Of a stretch of DNA of 64,000 nucleotides, positions 1 through 10,900 are shown one piece after another. The notes beneath the pieces are model-generated. The model made no database searches and was not told the DNA's origin. It was given only the letters and a program-made list of their open reading frames with translations. The DNA is from Gonatopus flavifemur (taxonomy: Eukaryota > Arthropoda > Insecta > Hymenoptera > Dryinidae): positions 31,178,001-31,242,000 of the forward strand of contig JAFFJZ010000001.1 of assembly GCA_018340375.1 (NCBI GenBank). The letters run 5' to 3'. Numbering within the stretch: position 1 is the stretch's first letter; each line of letters opens with the position of its first letter. The position numbers and the translations under genes are program-made.

Positions 1-1803
1 TCTTTGCTCAACCAAATTCGACATTGCGAAATTCGCAGAACACAACAAACACTGACTCGTTTACAAGGCAACACGCATTAACTTCTGACGAATGAGGCGC
101 AAACAGACATTTGAGCGCTAAATAACAGATGAAATAACATGAAAAACAAAAGATTCCGACGATATCTCAAGCGCGGTTTGTTTGAATAGAGAATTCCGGG
201 TACTTTTTGATCAGAAGGTATTCACGTGCAACCACGTGATTCCTATCAAAATCCACTAATATTTACGAATTAATCAAAAAGGCCATTTGAAATCCGTGTT
301 CATCCACCTTCAATACTCTCAGATAATAAAATCTCCCGAATTCCAATTGTTCCTCAAAAATATCCGCCATACTGGATCCACCATAAAAAAAAAGTTATTT
401 TTGAAAGATCTGATGTAAAATTCATAATCAGCGACCCAAGAAACCCTTGGGCAATGGAATGTCCTAGTATCTAACAGTTTTTTCCCCAATTCATGGCCGC
501 CGTATTGGATCTGCGATTTTGTTTTCAAAAAATTCGTTCTCAGATTCGTAATCAGCGACCTAAAAAACTCTTAGTCACGAAGTTTTGTAGATACTCCATC
601 TTCACACTCTGACCACTTTTTGGTGTTTCTCCTGCATATGCACAGTCGGAAAACATTACCGTAGGAAAAAAATGAATGTCAAATTTGAAGTCGCAAGATG
701 TCGCAGCTCATTTTTTAATATGCTCTTGAAAATGGTTCTGTCGACATGTAAAAAGGAAAACATCACGGTGGTAACTGGTGGTAAAAATTAGTTCTGCGTT
801 TTCGAAGAAGACATTGTTCGTTGAATATGTGAGAAAAATCATCAAAAGTTAGTGGCAATTAACAATGAAAATGTTGTTTGTTCCAAATATTGAATTTAGA
901 GATTCGGAAGTAGTTACTATCAGTAGGATATTCCATATTGAAACTTGCAAATCGGTCAATTTTCACAAAAATGACAGTCTTTTCAGAACAAACAATTTAT
1001 CTCTGTTTGGTATGCTCAAAATGTTGCATTGGCGAAGTGAAACTTTCAGGCGAGCTCGGGAGCCTTGTAAAAATACAAAGGTGTGGAGATGATCAGAATA
1101 ATTGTGATTTCCAAAACTGTTCCAACTTTCCTCCAAGGGAATGCAATCATTTATGGAGTACTGGTTTTATTTCTTGATATAAATAGTTCTTAAGCCCTCC
1201 ATTTTTGAACGAAGGAATATTCCATGATTACTATAGCTCATTTGTACAAAGTTCTTTTTCATTATGAGCATCTTCATATGTCTTCAAATAAGTAACAATG
1301 TGCAATATTTCGATATTAAGAACTGAAGTTTCATTGTATAAAATTGATATACACGACAAGGAATGATAGTTGAGTTACGATGAAACCAATAAAAATCCCG
1401 GTCGGAATTTGTTGTTAACTACTCTAAATTCCCAGCGGGTATCTATCGTCACATACTGTTTAGTTTAAGATCGAGGTGTTCAGATCATTGGGTGAAAAAA
1501 AAATTGGAAAGACAAATTGTTATAATAATTAACTCAGAAATGGAAGGATGAAAAACTATTATATCAACAAAACAAAATAGTACTCCACGGATAAATGCAT
1601 AATCTGAGGCAAAAGTTAGAGTTATTTTGGAAATAACAATTATTCTAATAATTTTCACACCCCTGTATTTGAGTCTTCTCTATCCTTTTTTCGAGATTCC
1701 CAACTATAAGTAAGAGGATACCGACTGTCAAAAGGGTTTTCAGAGAGCACACTTTTTTGACTTTTGGCCACGTTTTTGCGTTTTTGAACCACTGTGCCAG
1801 GGC
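1..1803. other. Intergenic stretch without a recognisable gene
   Basis: No open frame here looks like a conserved protein. Around 330-600 there are two diverged copies of a unit containing the words 'CCGCCATA.TGGATC' and 'AATCAGCGACC'. The same unit forms a tandem array near 8400-8800, so this part is old repeat DNA. The rest, 600-1800, is AT-rich and I see no structure in it. Confidence 0.5.
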
Positions 1804-2087
1804 CTGGTGAGTAGGGTGGGCCGAAAAACCAAAATTTTTGAAATCCGGAACGTAATAGTGCGGAAAAGACGGTCTGGAGGAACACAAATCGGATGAAAAA
1901 AAGATCATTCAAATCGGTCAACATTTGACCCTCGCGCATCGAGCTTGAAGTTTTTCAGTTTTTACAATTTTTGGCGAATGCAATATATTTTCTCGAAAAA
2001 GTTTATATTTCATTATTCAGTGTCAGGAAATGATTGTCAAGCATACAAACATAGTGAATAGTGTTGGATTGATGTATAAATAAATAA

Positions 2088-2129
<42 letters not shown>

Positions 2130-2494
2130 TATACATACATACATACATATACGCAATATAGAAGTTTTGCGTGTGCACCGTATGCGTAAGTTCTCGTATT
2201 CGTTGTGGACACGCTGATCAGAAGTGTACTGCTCAGATATTCGGATCGACTGCTTACCTCACTCACGTGACGCGAACGGCACAGAAATATACGAGCACAG
2301 CAGAGGCGTTGCATTTTTTCCAGCGAGTACTTCATTTGTTTTAGCAAGCGGTCATACTAGCGGTTGCTGATTTTCTTTCGTAGAGATCCAGAAATTACTA
2401 CCTCAACAACTTTGTTATTTTTTCACTGATATTCACGGTATTGAGAGCGTAGTAGGCCTTCATTCCATCTGATTATATTGGGTACATTTCGTAG

Positions 2495-2842
2495 CTCCTA
2501 GGCTTTCCCATCATTGAAAGATGGAAGCGCCAAGGAAACACTTTGCTCGGAAAGTATTTTCTTGTCCGATTTTCGGGAGTCCAAAGGACCCACCAACTTC
2601 CTACGTACGAGGAAGTTTTGAGATGTTGTTTTGAAGAACGATTTGATCTGGCTTCAGAAGTCAATTACGAAACAGTTAGTTTTTCCACTGTAGCTGGAGC
2701 AGTTGCACGAAAAATTATGGCTCAGTACGATTTAGTAACTGTCCTTACAGTTACAGAAACCAGAATCATACGAATGATTAAATCATACCACGATTCATAT
2801 TACAGAATACGGAAATCTTACACCAGGGACAAAGACAAATAA
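2495..2842 (+). pseudogene. Gene fragment in left arm of palindrome, unrecognised family
   Basis: This frame is open from 2495 to the stop at 2840 and has no ATG near its beginning. Around 2543 it reads LLGKYFLVRFSGVQRTH, followed by a basic helical region ending in RIRKSYTRDKDK. The right arm encodes the same protein on the other strand and extends it by about 70 residues. I do not recognise the family with certainty. The missing start, together with a possible acceptor-like TAG just upstream, suggests a captured internal exon rather than a whole gene. The stop after DKDK is specific to this arm. Confidence 0.45.
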
Positions 2843-2844
2843 AG

Positions 2845-3363
2845 TTATAAACTTGAGCTGGGAAAGTTCAAGAAGGGAGCTGTACAACTGTAAAAAAAGC
2901 ATTCAAAGTTGTACATTGAGAACTCACGCATACGGTTGTACATTGTACAACATTGAATGCTTCTTTTACAGATGCAGTTCCGAGTCATTGGACATTTACA
3001 GTGTGCTGCATCGAAAAGTTGTACAGCTTCCTTCTTGAACTTTCCCAGCTTGACTTTATACCTTTCTTTTTCTTTGTCCCTGGTGTAAGATTTCCGTATT
3101 CTGTAATACGCATCGTGGTATGATTTTATCATTCGTATGATTCTGGTTTCTGTAACTGTAGGGACAGTTACTGAATCGTACTGAGCCATAATTTTTCGTG
3201 CAACTGCTCCAGTTACAGTGGAAAAACTAACTGTTTCGTAATTGACTTCTGAAGCCAGATCAAATCGTTCTTCAAAACAACATCTCAAAACTTCCTCGTA
3301 CGTAGGAAGTTGGTGGGTCCTTTGGACTCCCGAAAATCGGACAAGAAAATACTTTCCGAGCAA
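2845..3363 (-). pseudogene. Longer copy of the same gene fragment in right arm
   Basis: This is the mirror copy of the left-arm frame: about 98 shared residues with only a few substitutions, then an extension. The extension holds KLGKFKKEAVQLFDAAHCKC followed by further Cys-x-Cys pairs, which suggests a small metal-binding or cysteine-rich tail. The frame begins at a non-ATG codon and appears to continue upstream in open sequence, so it is probably an exon caught in the element. Because it lies in a palindrome, any transcript through the element could fold back over it. Function is unknown. Confidence 0.45.
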
Positions 3364-3776
3364 AGTGTTTCCTTGGCGCTTCCATCTTTCAATGATGGGA
3401 AAGCCTTGGAACTACAAAATGTACCCAATATAATCAGATGGAATGAAGGCCTACTACGCTCTCAATACCGTGAATATCAGTGAAAAAATAACAAAGTTGT
3501 TGAGGTAGTAATTTCTGGATCTCTACGAAAGAAAATCAGCAACCGCTAGTATGACCGCTTGCTAAAACAAATGAAGTACTCGCTGGAAAAAATGCAACGC
3601 CTCTGCTGTGCTCGTATATTTCTGTGCCGTTCGCGTCACGTGAGTGAGGTAAGCAGTCGATCCGAATATCTGAGCAGTACACTTCTGATCAGCGTGTCCA
3701 CAACGAATACGAGAACTTACGCATACGGTGCACACGCAAAACTTCTATATTGCGTATATGTATGTATGTATGTATA

Positions 3777-3808
<32 letters not shown>

Positions 3809-4096
3809 GTATTTATTTATTTATACATCAATCCAACACTATTCACTATGTTTGTATGCTTGACAATCATTTCCTGACACTGAATAATGAAATATAAACT
3901 TTTTCGAGAAAATATATTGCATTCGCCAAAAATTGTAAAAACTGAAAAACTTCAAGCTCGATGCGCGAGGGTCAAATGTTGACCGATTTGAATGATCTTT
4001 TTTTCATTCGATTTGTGTTCCTCCAGACCGTCTTTTCCGCACTATTACGTTCCGGATTTTAGAAATTTTGGTTTTTCGGCCCACCCTACTGGTGAG

Positions 4097-4655
4097 ACCT
4101 TGCCAGGCTCAGAGCATTACCAAAGTGATTTTCACCGGAGCATATTTTTATAATAATAACTGTTTTTTTCTTCGTAAACGTAAAATTGCAATAAATGTTG
4201 TACCTATGACTATGAAGTTTGAATTCTGAACCTCATATCACCTTCAAACTTCTTTTGTCGATAACCTTGACCACGACTTACGGCTTCGCTTTCTTCGATT
4301 CATTCTCCAAGGAATTCATGATGCAATTATAAACTGCATCTGGATGCATAAATCAAAGCATAAATGAACTCATTAAAAATTCAAACGAACGTAAGTATCA
4401 AAAATAATCGATGACCCAGGGTGTAATATGAACCGATCAAAATAGAACAGTATTTTCCAAATTCAAAATTCCAAGCGGCATCGTAATGAAACGATAAACA
4501 TTATCATTATCATGTCATCATCTGCAGGATCGTGTATACAATTGATGATCCTTTTATCCATGATGATACGTCAATCGTAATTACCATCACCCCAATCCAT
4601 GTATGAATAATCAAACGTGAAAAAATCTCCACGTCAACCTAAGGTGTACTTATTA
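4097..4655. other. Spacer upstream of OR1
   Basis: AT-rich sequence between the palindromic element and the conserved OR1 promoter block. I see no open frame, repeat or RNA-like structure in it. Confidence 0.4.
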
Positions 4656-4659
4656 TTAA

Positions 4660-4805
4660 CGGTTATGAATTTTAAATCGTGAGAAACAATTTTCCATTCT
4701 CTTTTTGAGGCACTTACCTCGGTTCTGTGGATGACAAAGTGGAGTAAGGGCAACCGAGATGGACAAAGTTAGTTGTAATGACATCCCTAATCGTGCATGT
4801 GCCAG
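4660..4805 (+). promoter_or_regulatory. Conserved proximal promoter/5'UTR block of OR1
   Basis: The block starts with TTATGAATTTTAAAT, then GTGAGAAACAATT, then CTTACCTCGGTTCTGTGGAT, then an AAAGTTAGTTGTAATG stretch. Equivalent sequence in the same order precedes OR2 (24655-24810) and OR3 (40060-40200), but not OR4. It lies 110-250 bp before the shared start codon. I infer the core promoter and leader, duplicated together with the genes. The TTTTAAAT word could act as a TATA-like element, but that is not shown. Confidence 0.6.
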
Positions 4806-4908
4806 AGTCGAAATTGATCAAAAGTCACGTTCCTCTTTCAACAACATTCGCTTAGAATTTTTGTTCCATGAAAATTTCAAACTGAAGTCATCACAGAGGA
4901 ATTGCATC

Positions 4909-7900
4909 ATGAGCGAAGTAGAAATGAAAAAAACCGCATTCGAGGATTTTACCTATAGCATTGGGATATTTCGTGGGTTATTACAGCCTTTGGGATTATG
5001 GTCATTGTCGTTATGTTATAGCAGAACGGAAAGAATTATAACAATCTTATCGGGTATCGTGTGCAGTTCGTTGGTAATATTCATGACGATTCATTGTTCG
5101 CTTTACATGCTAGCGGGTGACATTGCTTTAGAAAATAAAGTCCAATGGTTCGCGGCTGTGAATTGGGCTGTAAAGATAGCAGGGCAGTTCAGTTTATTGT
5201 ACATACGGGAAGATATGGTCGCCAATTTTGTTCGAGATATGAAAACAGATTGGGAAACGAGTTCACGCGTTCCCGAGGCTCGAAATATCATGTTGAAAAA
5301 CGCCAGACTCGGTAGAAAATTCGGGGTATACCATATAGTACTGTTAACGGGGAGCGCTTTATGTTTTAACGTTGGCCCGGTGGTAACTCAGACTACAGAG
5401 ACCATAAACAACGTCACAGTGAGAGCTTTCGTTTATCCCATTTATCGTCATATGATGGATCCTCGGGAGACTCCGTACTTTGAGATGACGATATTCATAC
5501 AATTTTGTTGTACTTACGTGGGTACTTGTACGACGATTCTTTCAGAAAATCTACTAACCACTTGCACCGTTCACACGTGTGGACAATTGCAAATCATCGC
5601 GAGTCGTTTCAGTTCTCTCATTGAAAAATCATCCGAACGATATAATGGAGAAGTGAGGGAAGGAGTAATGTCTAAAGAAAATCTTAGTGATGTGATAGAA
5701 CATCATTTACGCACAATCGAGTGAGTATTATTTTTTGGGTATCCAATCGTTCATCCTCTTGTCGTGGCTTCAGCCACAATATTTCGTTTTGATTCTTGTA
5801 CATGAGGTACTCAACATCAATATTTTTAAAAATATTTTCGACTTCCGGAGTGGCGAGTGATTCATTGGGCATTAACAATAATATTTTGGATAAAATTTTA
5901 CTCTTTAATGAGCCAGAAACCCATGTGTGTTACGAATGTCATTTGAACATCGAATAGATGTTCCGTGAGTATCGAAAAGATATTCGAAATGATAACATTC
6001 GTTGTGGATATTCAATTACAATACTCACCAAATGATAAAATGATATGAATTTCCGATACATCGATGAGATTCAGACAGAATTTGGAAACCATGGAAGTAA
6101 CAAACGTGATCTTATGAATAACCGCATGCCATAGGGTTATTTTGATCATCATCCATTAAAAAACGGGCAGAGGCGTTGATTCATGAGGGCAGAATCAAGA
6201 CACCTCCATAACGTACATGAGGAGTAAGAAAAATCAAAAGCAGCAGATTTTTCTCATCTCTGTTATGAACAGAATATTATTAGGTCCCAATCAGAACGCA
6301 ATATTCGAAAACAGCCTCAGTCGAGGTTATTCCAGTGATCGATTCTCATCTGAATTTTGATATGTTCTCATCGGAACAAAATTCACAATTCTAGATGGAA
6401 AAAAATTCATTTTGTTACGAATCGGAATTGGATCTTTGGGATCACAGAGTCATCTTCAGCGCTACCCTGCCATAAATCCCTATAATTGTACATTTATATG
6501 AACTTCACCCTGATTGAAACATCTACTGGACCTCGCTAAATCTAATTGCGATTGAACAACGTTCACGGTCGTGACATTTCATTACAAATATTTCGCTCAA
6601 TTCATGAAGTTGCATCCACTGATTCCTCTGATTTTGTGAGAAAAAGATGAAATTATACTTTTTTCACCGATCATCATTTAAGCTTAGAGGAGAAATTACA
6701 CGCGTGCATTTGTTGCATGCGATAGCGTGAAATGAAGGAGAGCTGAAGTGTTTCTTCTTCTTCTTACATCTAACGCCATTGCATGCGACGAACGCACGCT
6801 CGCTCTCTAAATCTGAAAGGGTGAAAAATCACGTGTTTCATTCCACTAAGTCTTAGAAGTGAGCCAGTCCGCTTCGAGTGGGATTTTCACTCGTTTCGAG
6901 TGAACTCTCACTCTTTTAGAGTGAAAAATTGACTCTGGAATCTGAGTGGCTGTGAGTTCCCAACCTCAAACCTTAGAATATAACTCTAAAAGAGTAGAAA
7001 TTTCGACGAGCTCACTTTTGACTGGCTGAAGAGTGAAATCTCACCCTAAAAATTTTAGAGAGTGTGATTTCGCTGCAATGCACAGTGGGCCGAAATCCAC
7101 AAAAAGTGCTCAAAACCCCCTTTTCTGAAATCCTCTAAAATTCAAGAATGTTGGTATTTTCTTACTCCAATACATTAGTAGTATGAAGGTATGTAACGCT
7201 GTGTCTGAAGGCAAGTTAGTTTGTGAGATATTGTTACGTAAGATACAGAAATTACTGTGAAATTCTAAAAATTCCCGAAAAATAATACAAGAGTTTTCGA
7301 AGTAATTAACGCTTGCAAGCCCTCATGATTTTGATATCTAAGGATTTTGTGGAAGTTGACATGTTGTTTCAATATAAAAATAATAAATATTGTCCAGGGG
7401 ATATGAGTGTTAGGATGGAACATTGCATTTTTGAGTTGTGCGTACGGATGAAATCATCGATTTCGATATTTCATTGACGATTTTCTCAAATACTTCAAGA
7501 AACTCTCTGTGGGAGGTTTTTGCAATGTGTTCTTAGATGATTCCTACTTGCAAATCACTTTTATTTATGCTGCGCAGACCTGCGCAACGAGTGGTATGTT
7601 AATTTTTATGACACAGTATCTGTGAAATTATCAGTTCTCCGACATACACTGTTGAAAAAGTTTGTGAATTGAATATACAAAATTTGGAAGCAATTAACAC
7701 ACATATTTGTGTTTGAAATTCACTACAGATTTTATGAGAATTCAAATCAAATTTTGTATGAAAAGCACTTTAAAATAATATTGTGTTTGAATTTTAATAG
7801 AAGTATGGGAAATTCAATAAACAAAATATGTTTTGTCAATAGCTTACAAACTTTTGTATCAAAATTAATATGAATATTCTTAAATTTGCGGTGGAAATTC

Positions 7901-10900
7901 ACCAATTGGTGAATTATCTGAGGAAGCCCAAGAGGCTCGGAACAAAGATTGCAAATATTATAAAGAACATAATACAAGAGAATCTTCAAGACTTTTAACC
8001 AATCTAGACCTTTTACATATGATACTGATATCATCAGATCTGTGGATTTCCTCTTTACGGAGATTGCCCCAAAAAAAGAATAAATCTTTTTCACCAGAAG
8101 TCCTTGCACTTCTACAAGATCCGCAGATACAGTTGGCCGAGAATATTCGAGCATTGAATATGAAGAAAAATTTGTGTGGAATAATACAAGGAATGAATAA
8201 TAAAAAACCTTGAAAAAAATGTTAAAAAATAAAAAAAAAAAAGAATGGATAAATAAATTTAAAAAATGAAAAAAAGTGTTTTCAAAGTCCAATTCACAAT
8301 CTTCACGCGGTGAAATACGTAAGTAAATTGGAAGATCAAAACTAATGTATCATTGGCATCATATATAATTCAGCTAAAGATTTTGAAGAAAAATCTGAAT
8401 CCAGATTCGTATCCGGCGGCTTCCAAAAACTGTCCGGAAACGGGTTTCAGGCAAATCGAAATCATTTTGACATTTATGTCCGTCATATTTGAATCCGAAT
8501 TTGCCATCTTGAATTCTGCAAATCTGACTGCGAATTCGTAATCAGCGATCCAAAAAAACTCTCCCAGGACGAGTTTCAGGCAAACCGGAGTGGTTTTGAC
8601 ATTTCCGTCCCCCATATTGGATCCGCCATCTTGAATTCTAAAAATTTGACTGCAGATTCGTAATCAGCGATCCAAAAAAACTCTCCCAGAATGAGTTTTA
8701 GGCAAATCGGAGTGATTTGGACATTTTCGTCCGCCATATTGGATCCGCCATCTTGAATTCTGGAAATCTGACTACAGATTCGTAATCAGCGATCCCCAAA
8801 ACCCCTTAGTCCAGAACAATGCATGAATCAGACAACGCCTTATAGTTTTGAGCACTTTTTGTGGATTTCGGCCCACTGTGCAATGTGCAATGCTTCGAAT
8901 ATTTCATTGTACTGCAATTGATGGAATGACATTTGTGTTGAATCACTCGATTTTTGGATTCAATTGAGTAATAACTATTGAAGGAGACATAACAGACTAC
9001 ATTTTACGTATACAGAGTAAAATATGGGCTTTCTACACGGAGAAAAAAGATCTAGGAATGATCGCTAGGAAAGATAGTAAACTGGTGACAACTACGAATT
9101 TCTGTGCACAGTCGCTAACAGAGACGAGTAATGATTCCTATTTTGGTATACTATATTGTATTCTAATATACCAAAATAGGAACCATTACCCGTCTCTGTT
9201 AGCGACTGTGCACAGAAATTCGTAGTTGTCACCAGTTTACTATCCTTCCTAGCGATCGTTCCATGATCTTTTTTCTCCGTGTATAGAATTCCGCGCATTG
9301 GAATTTCTGTGTGGGTCTAAGGAACGTTACATTACATTACGTTACGTTTACATTAGTGAAAAAATATTATTCCGAATTTGGTTATTCTATATCTTGATGA
9401 TTAACGATTATACCAGGTTCATTTGATACATGAGGACGGTTATATTCATACAGATCCATAGCAGAGTGGCGCTGAAGTTGACTCAGTGATCCCAAAGATT
9501 CAACTGATTCAAGTTCGATTCATAACGAAATGAATTTTTTTTTCATTTAGTAAATTGTAAATCTTGTTCCGATGAAAACATATCGGAATTCAAATGAGAA
9601 TCGATCACTAAAATAAGCTCGACCGTGGCTGTTTTCGAATATTGCGTTGTCATTGGGTCCCAATAATGTCCTGTTCATATCAGAGATGAGAAAAATCTAC
9701 TGCGTTTGAGTTTTTTTGTACTATTTATGTATCTTATACAGGTGGTTCGATTCTCCCCTAATTAATCAACACCTCTGCCCGTTTTTTTGTTTTTATAAAT
9801 AAGAGTCAATACGAACCTTTGGCATGCGGTAATTCATAACGTTTGTTATTTCCATTGTTTCCAAATTCCGTCTGAATCTCAATTTATATGTGAAAAATTC
9901 ATATAATTCTGTCGTTTGCGGATATTGCAATTGAATATCCAAAACGAATGCATGTTGAATATACATATGAGGTTATCATTTCGATACTCGCGAAACATCT
10001 ATTCAACGTCAGATTCATTCGTAACACACATGGGAATGGGCTCATCAACGGTTCAATTTTTCACCCTGCGCCCTAACGGATTTGGGTGAACCGACAAGCG
10101 ACCAAAGATTTCGGTTACATTTCGTTGGAAAATCTTGGTTTTGGTAACTTGTTAGTCGTTTGTGAAATTTTTTTCGACAAAAATCAACCAAAATTCAGCC
10201 ATTTTTGATGATTTTTCGGTTATTTTGTGGTAATTTTCTGGATGTTCACCTCAAAAATACCAAAAGTTTCCAAAAACGGACCACATTTTTCGATGATTTT
10301 TTGGTGGCAGATTCGTTCTAAGCAAAGATTAGTTTTCGGTCACAAATAGGTCATTATATGGTAAAAACCATCGGGGTAACCATTTTCTGACCAAAGTTTT
10401 ACCGAACCAAAAAAAACGAAATTAAACCATAAAAATTGGTCACTTTGGAATCACCAGGGCGAACCTAAGTATAGCACAAAAGTGCTGGTAAAGTACTATC
10501 AAAATTCTCCAGGGTTATATTCATTCGCTGCAACGAAGAGTATTCCATCGCATGTTCCTGAAACGTTCGTTTTCGCGAACGCCCCACAGTGGGATATTCG
10601 ATTGATTTAACCGGCCAAAAATCAATTTCATGAAAGTTATCGTAGGTCGATCAGAAGTATTGCTTGAAGTTGTTCAATAATTGGGCAATTGAAGCTGATC
10701 GTCTTTCCTTGCCTCTCATCATCCTCTAACCTAGGATATCAGTTGAAATTCCGTGATATTCCTATACCTACCATACATGACGTGGAGGGTCGCGGGGCCC
10801 GGCGAGGGTTGCTGTGGCGTCGCTCGGGTGGGATGGGTGCGGGAGTCGGGCCAGGTTCAGGAGTGTTGTGCCAGGGCTATCGTTCAGACATGTTGAGCGA

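Larger units (their letters stand above)
1812..4088. mobile_element. Giant palindromic hAT-like foldback element
   Basis: The two halves are near-perfect reverse complements over about 1.1 kb each, centred near 2950. The ends are TAGGGTGGGCCG and its complement. An identical 8-bp flank CTGGTGAG sits at 1804-1811 and 4089-4096. TAGGG-type ends with an 8-bp target duplication are typical of the hAT superfamily, so I infer a non-autonomous hAT-like element. The arms include an (AT)n tract (about 2094-2121 and 3786-3808) and a duplicated protein-coding fragment. The left arm lacks about 65 bp near the centre that the right arm keeps. No hAT transposase is visible. Confidence 0.75.
5905..10067. 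repeat. Old large inverted repeat in OR1 intron 1
   Basis: About 5905-6560 and 9400-10050 are diverged reverse complements. The words CCCATGTGTGTTACGAATG, GGCAGAGGCGTTGATT and TTTGGGATCACAGAGTCA on the left pair with complements on the right. The sequence between the arms holds younger insertions (6803-7063, 7081-8880, 9034-9283). It was probably a foldback element of about 1.5-2 kb before these insertions. The right end resembles CAGGGTGAAAAATTG; the left end is too decayed to define. Confidence 0.6.

Noticed and set aside
2003..3897. Paired 112-114-codon frames in the palindrome containing Tyr/Ile runs
   Set aside because: They run through the (AT)n tract and are mirror images caused by the inverted repeat.
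4759..4908. Upstream in-frame ATG extending OR1 by 50 residues
   Set aside because: OR2 and OR3 lack it at the aligned position, and the extension is polar, unlike any receptor N-terminus in the cluster. It overlaps the conserved leader block.
7747..8292. 181-codon minus-strand frame rich in Phe/Leu/Lys
   Set aside because: AT-rich interior of the Transib-like element; low complexity and no family motif.
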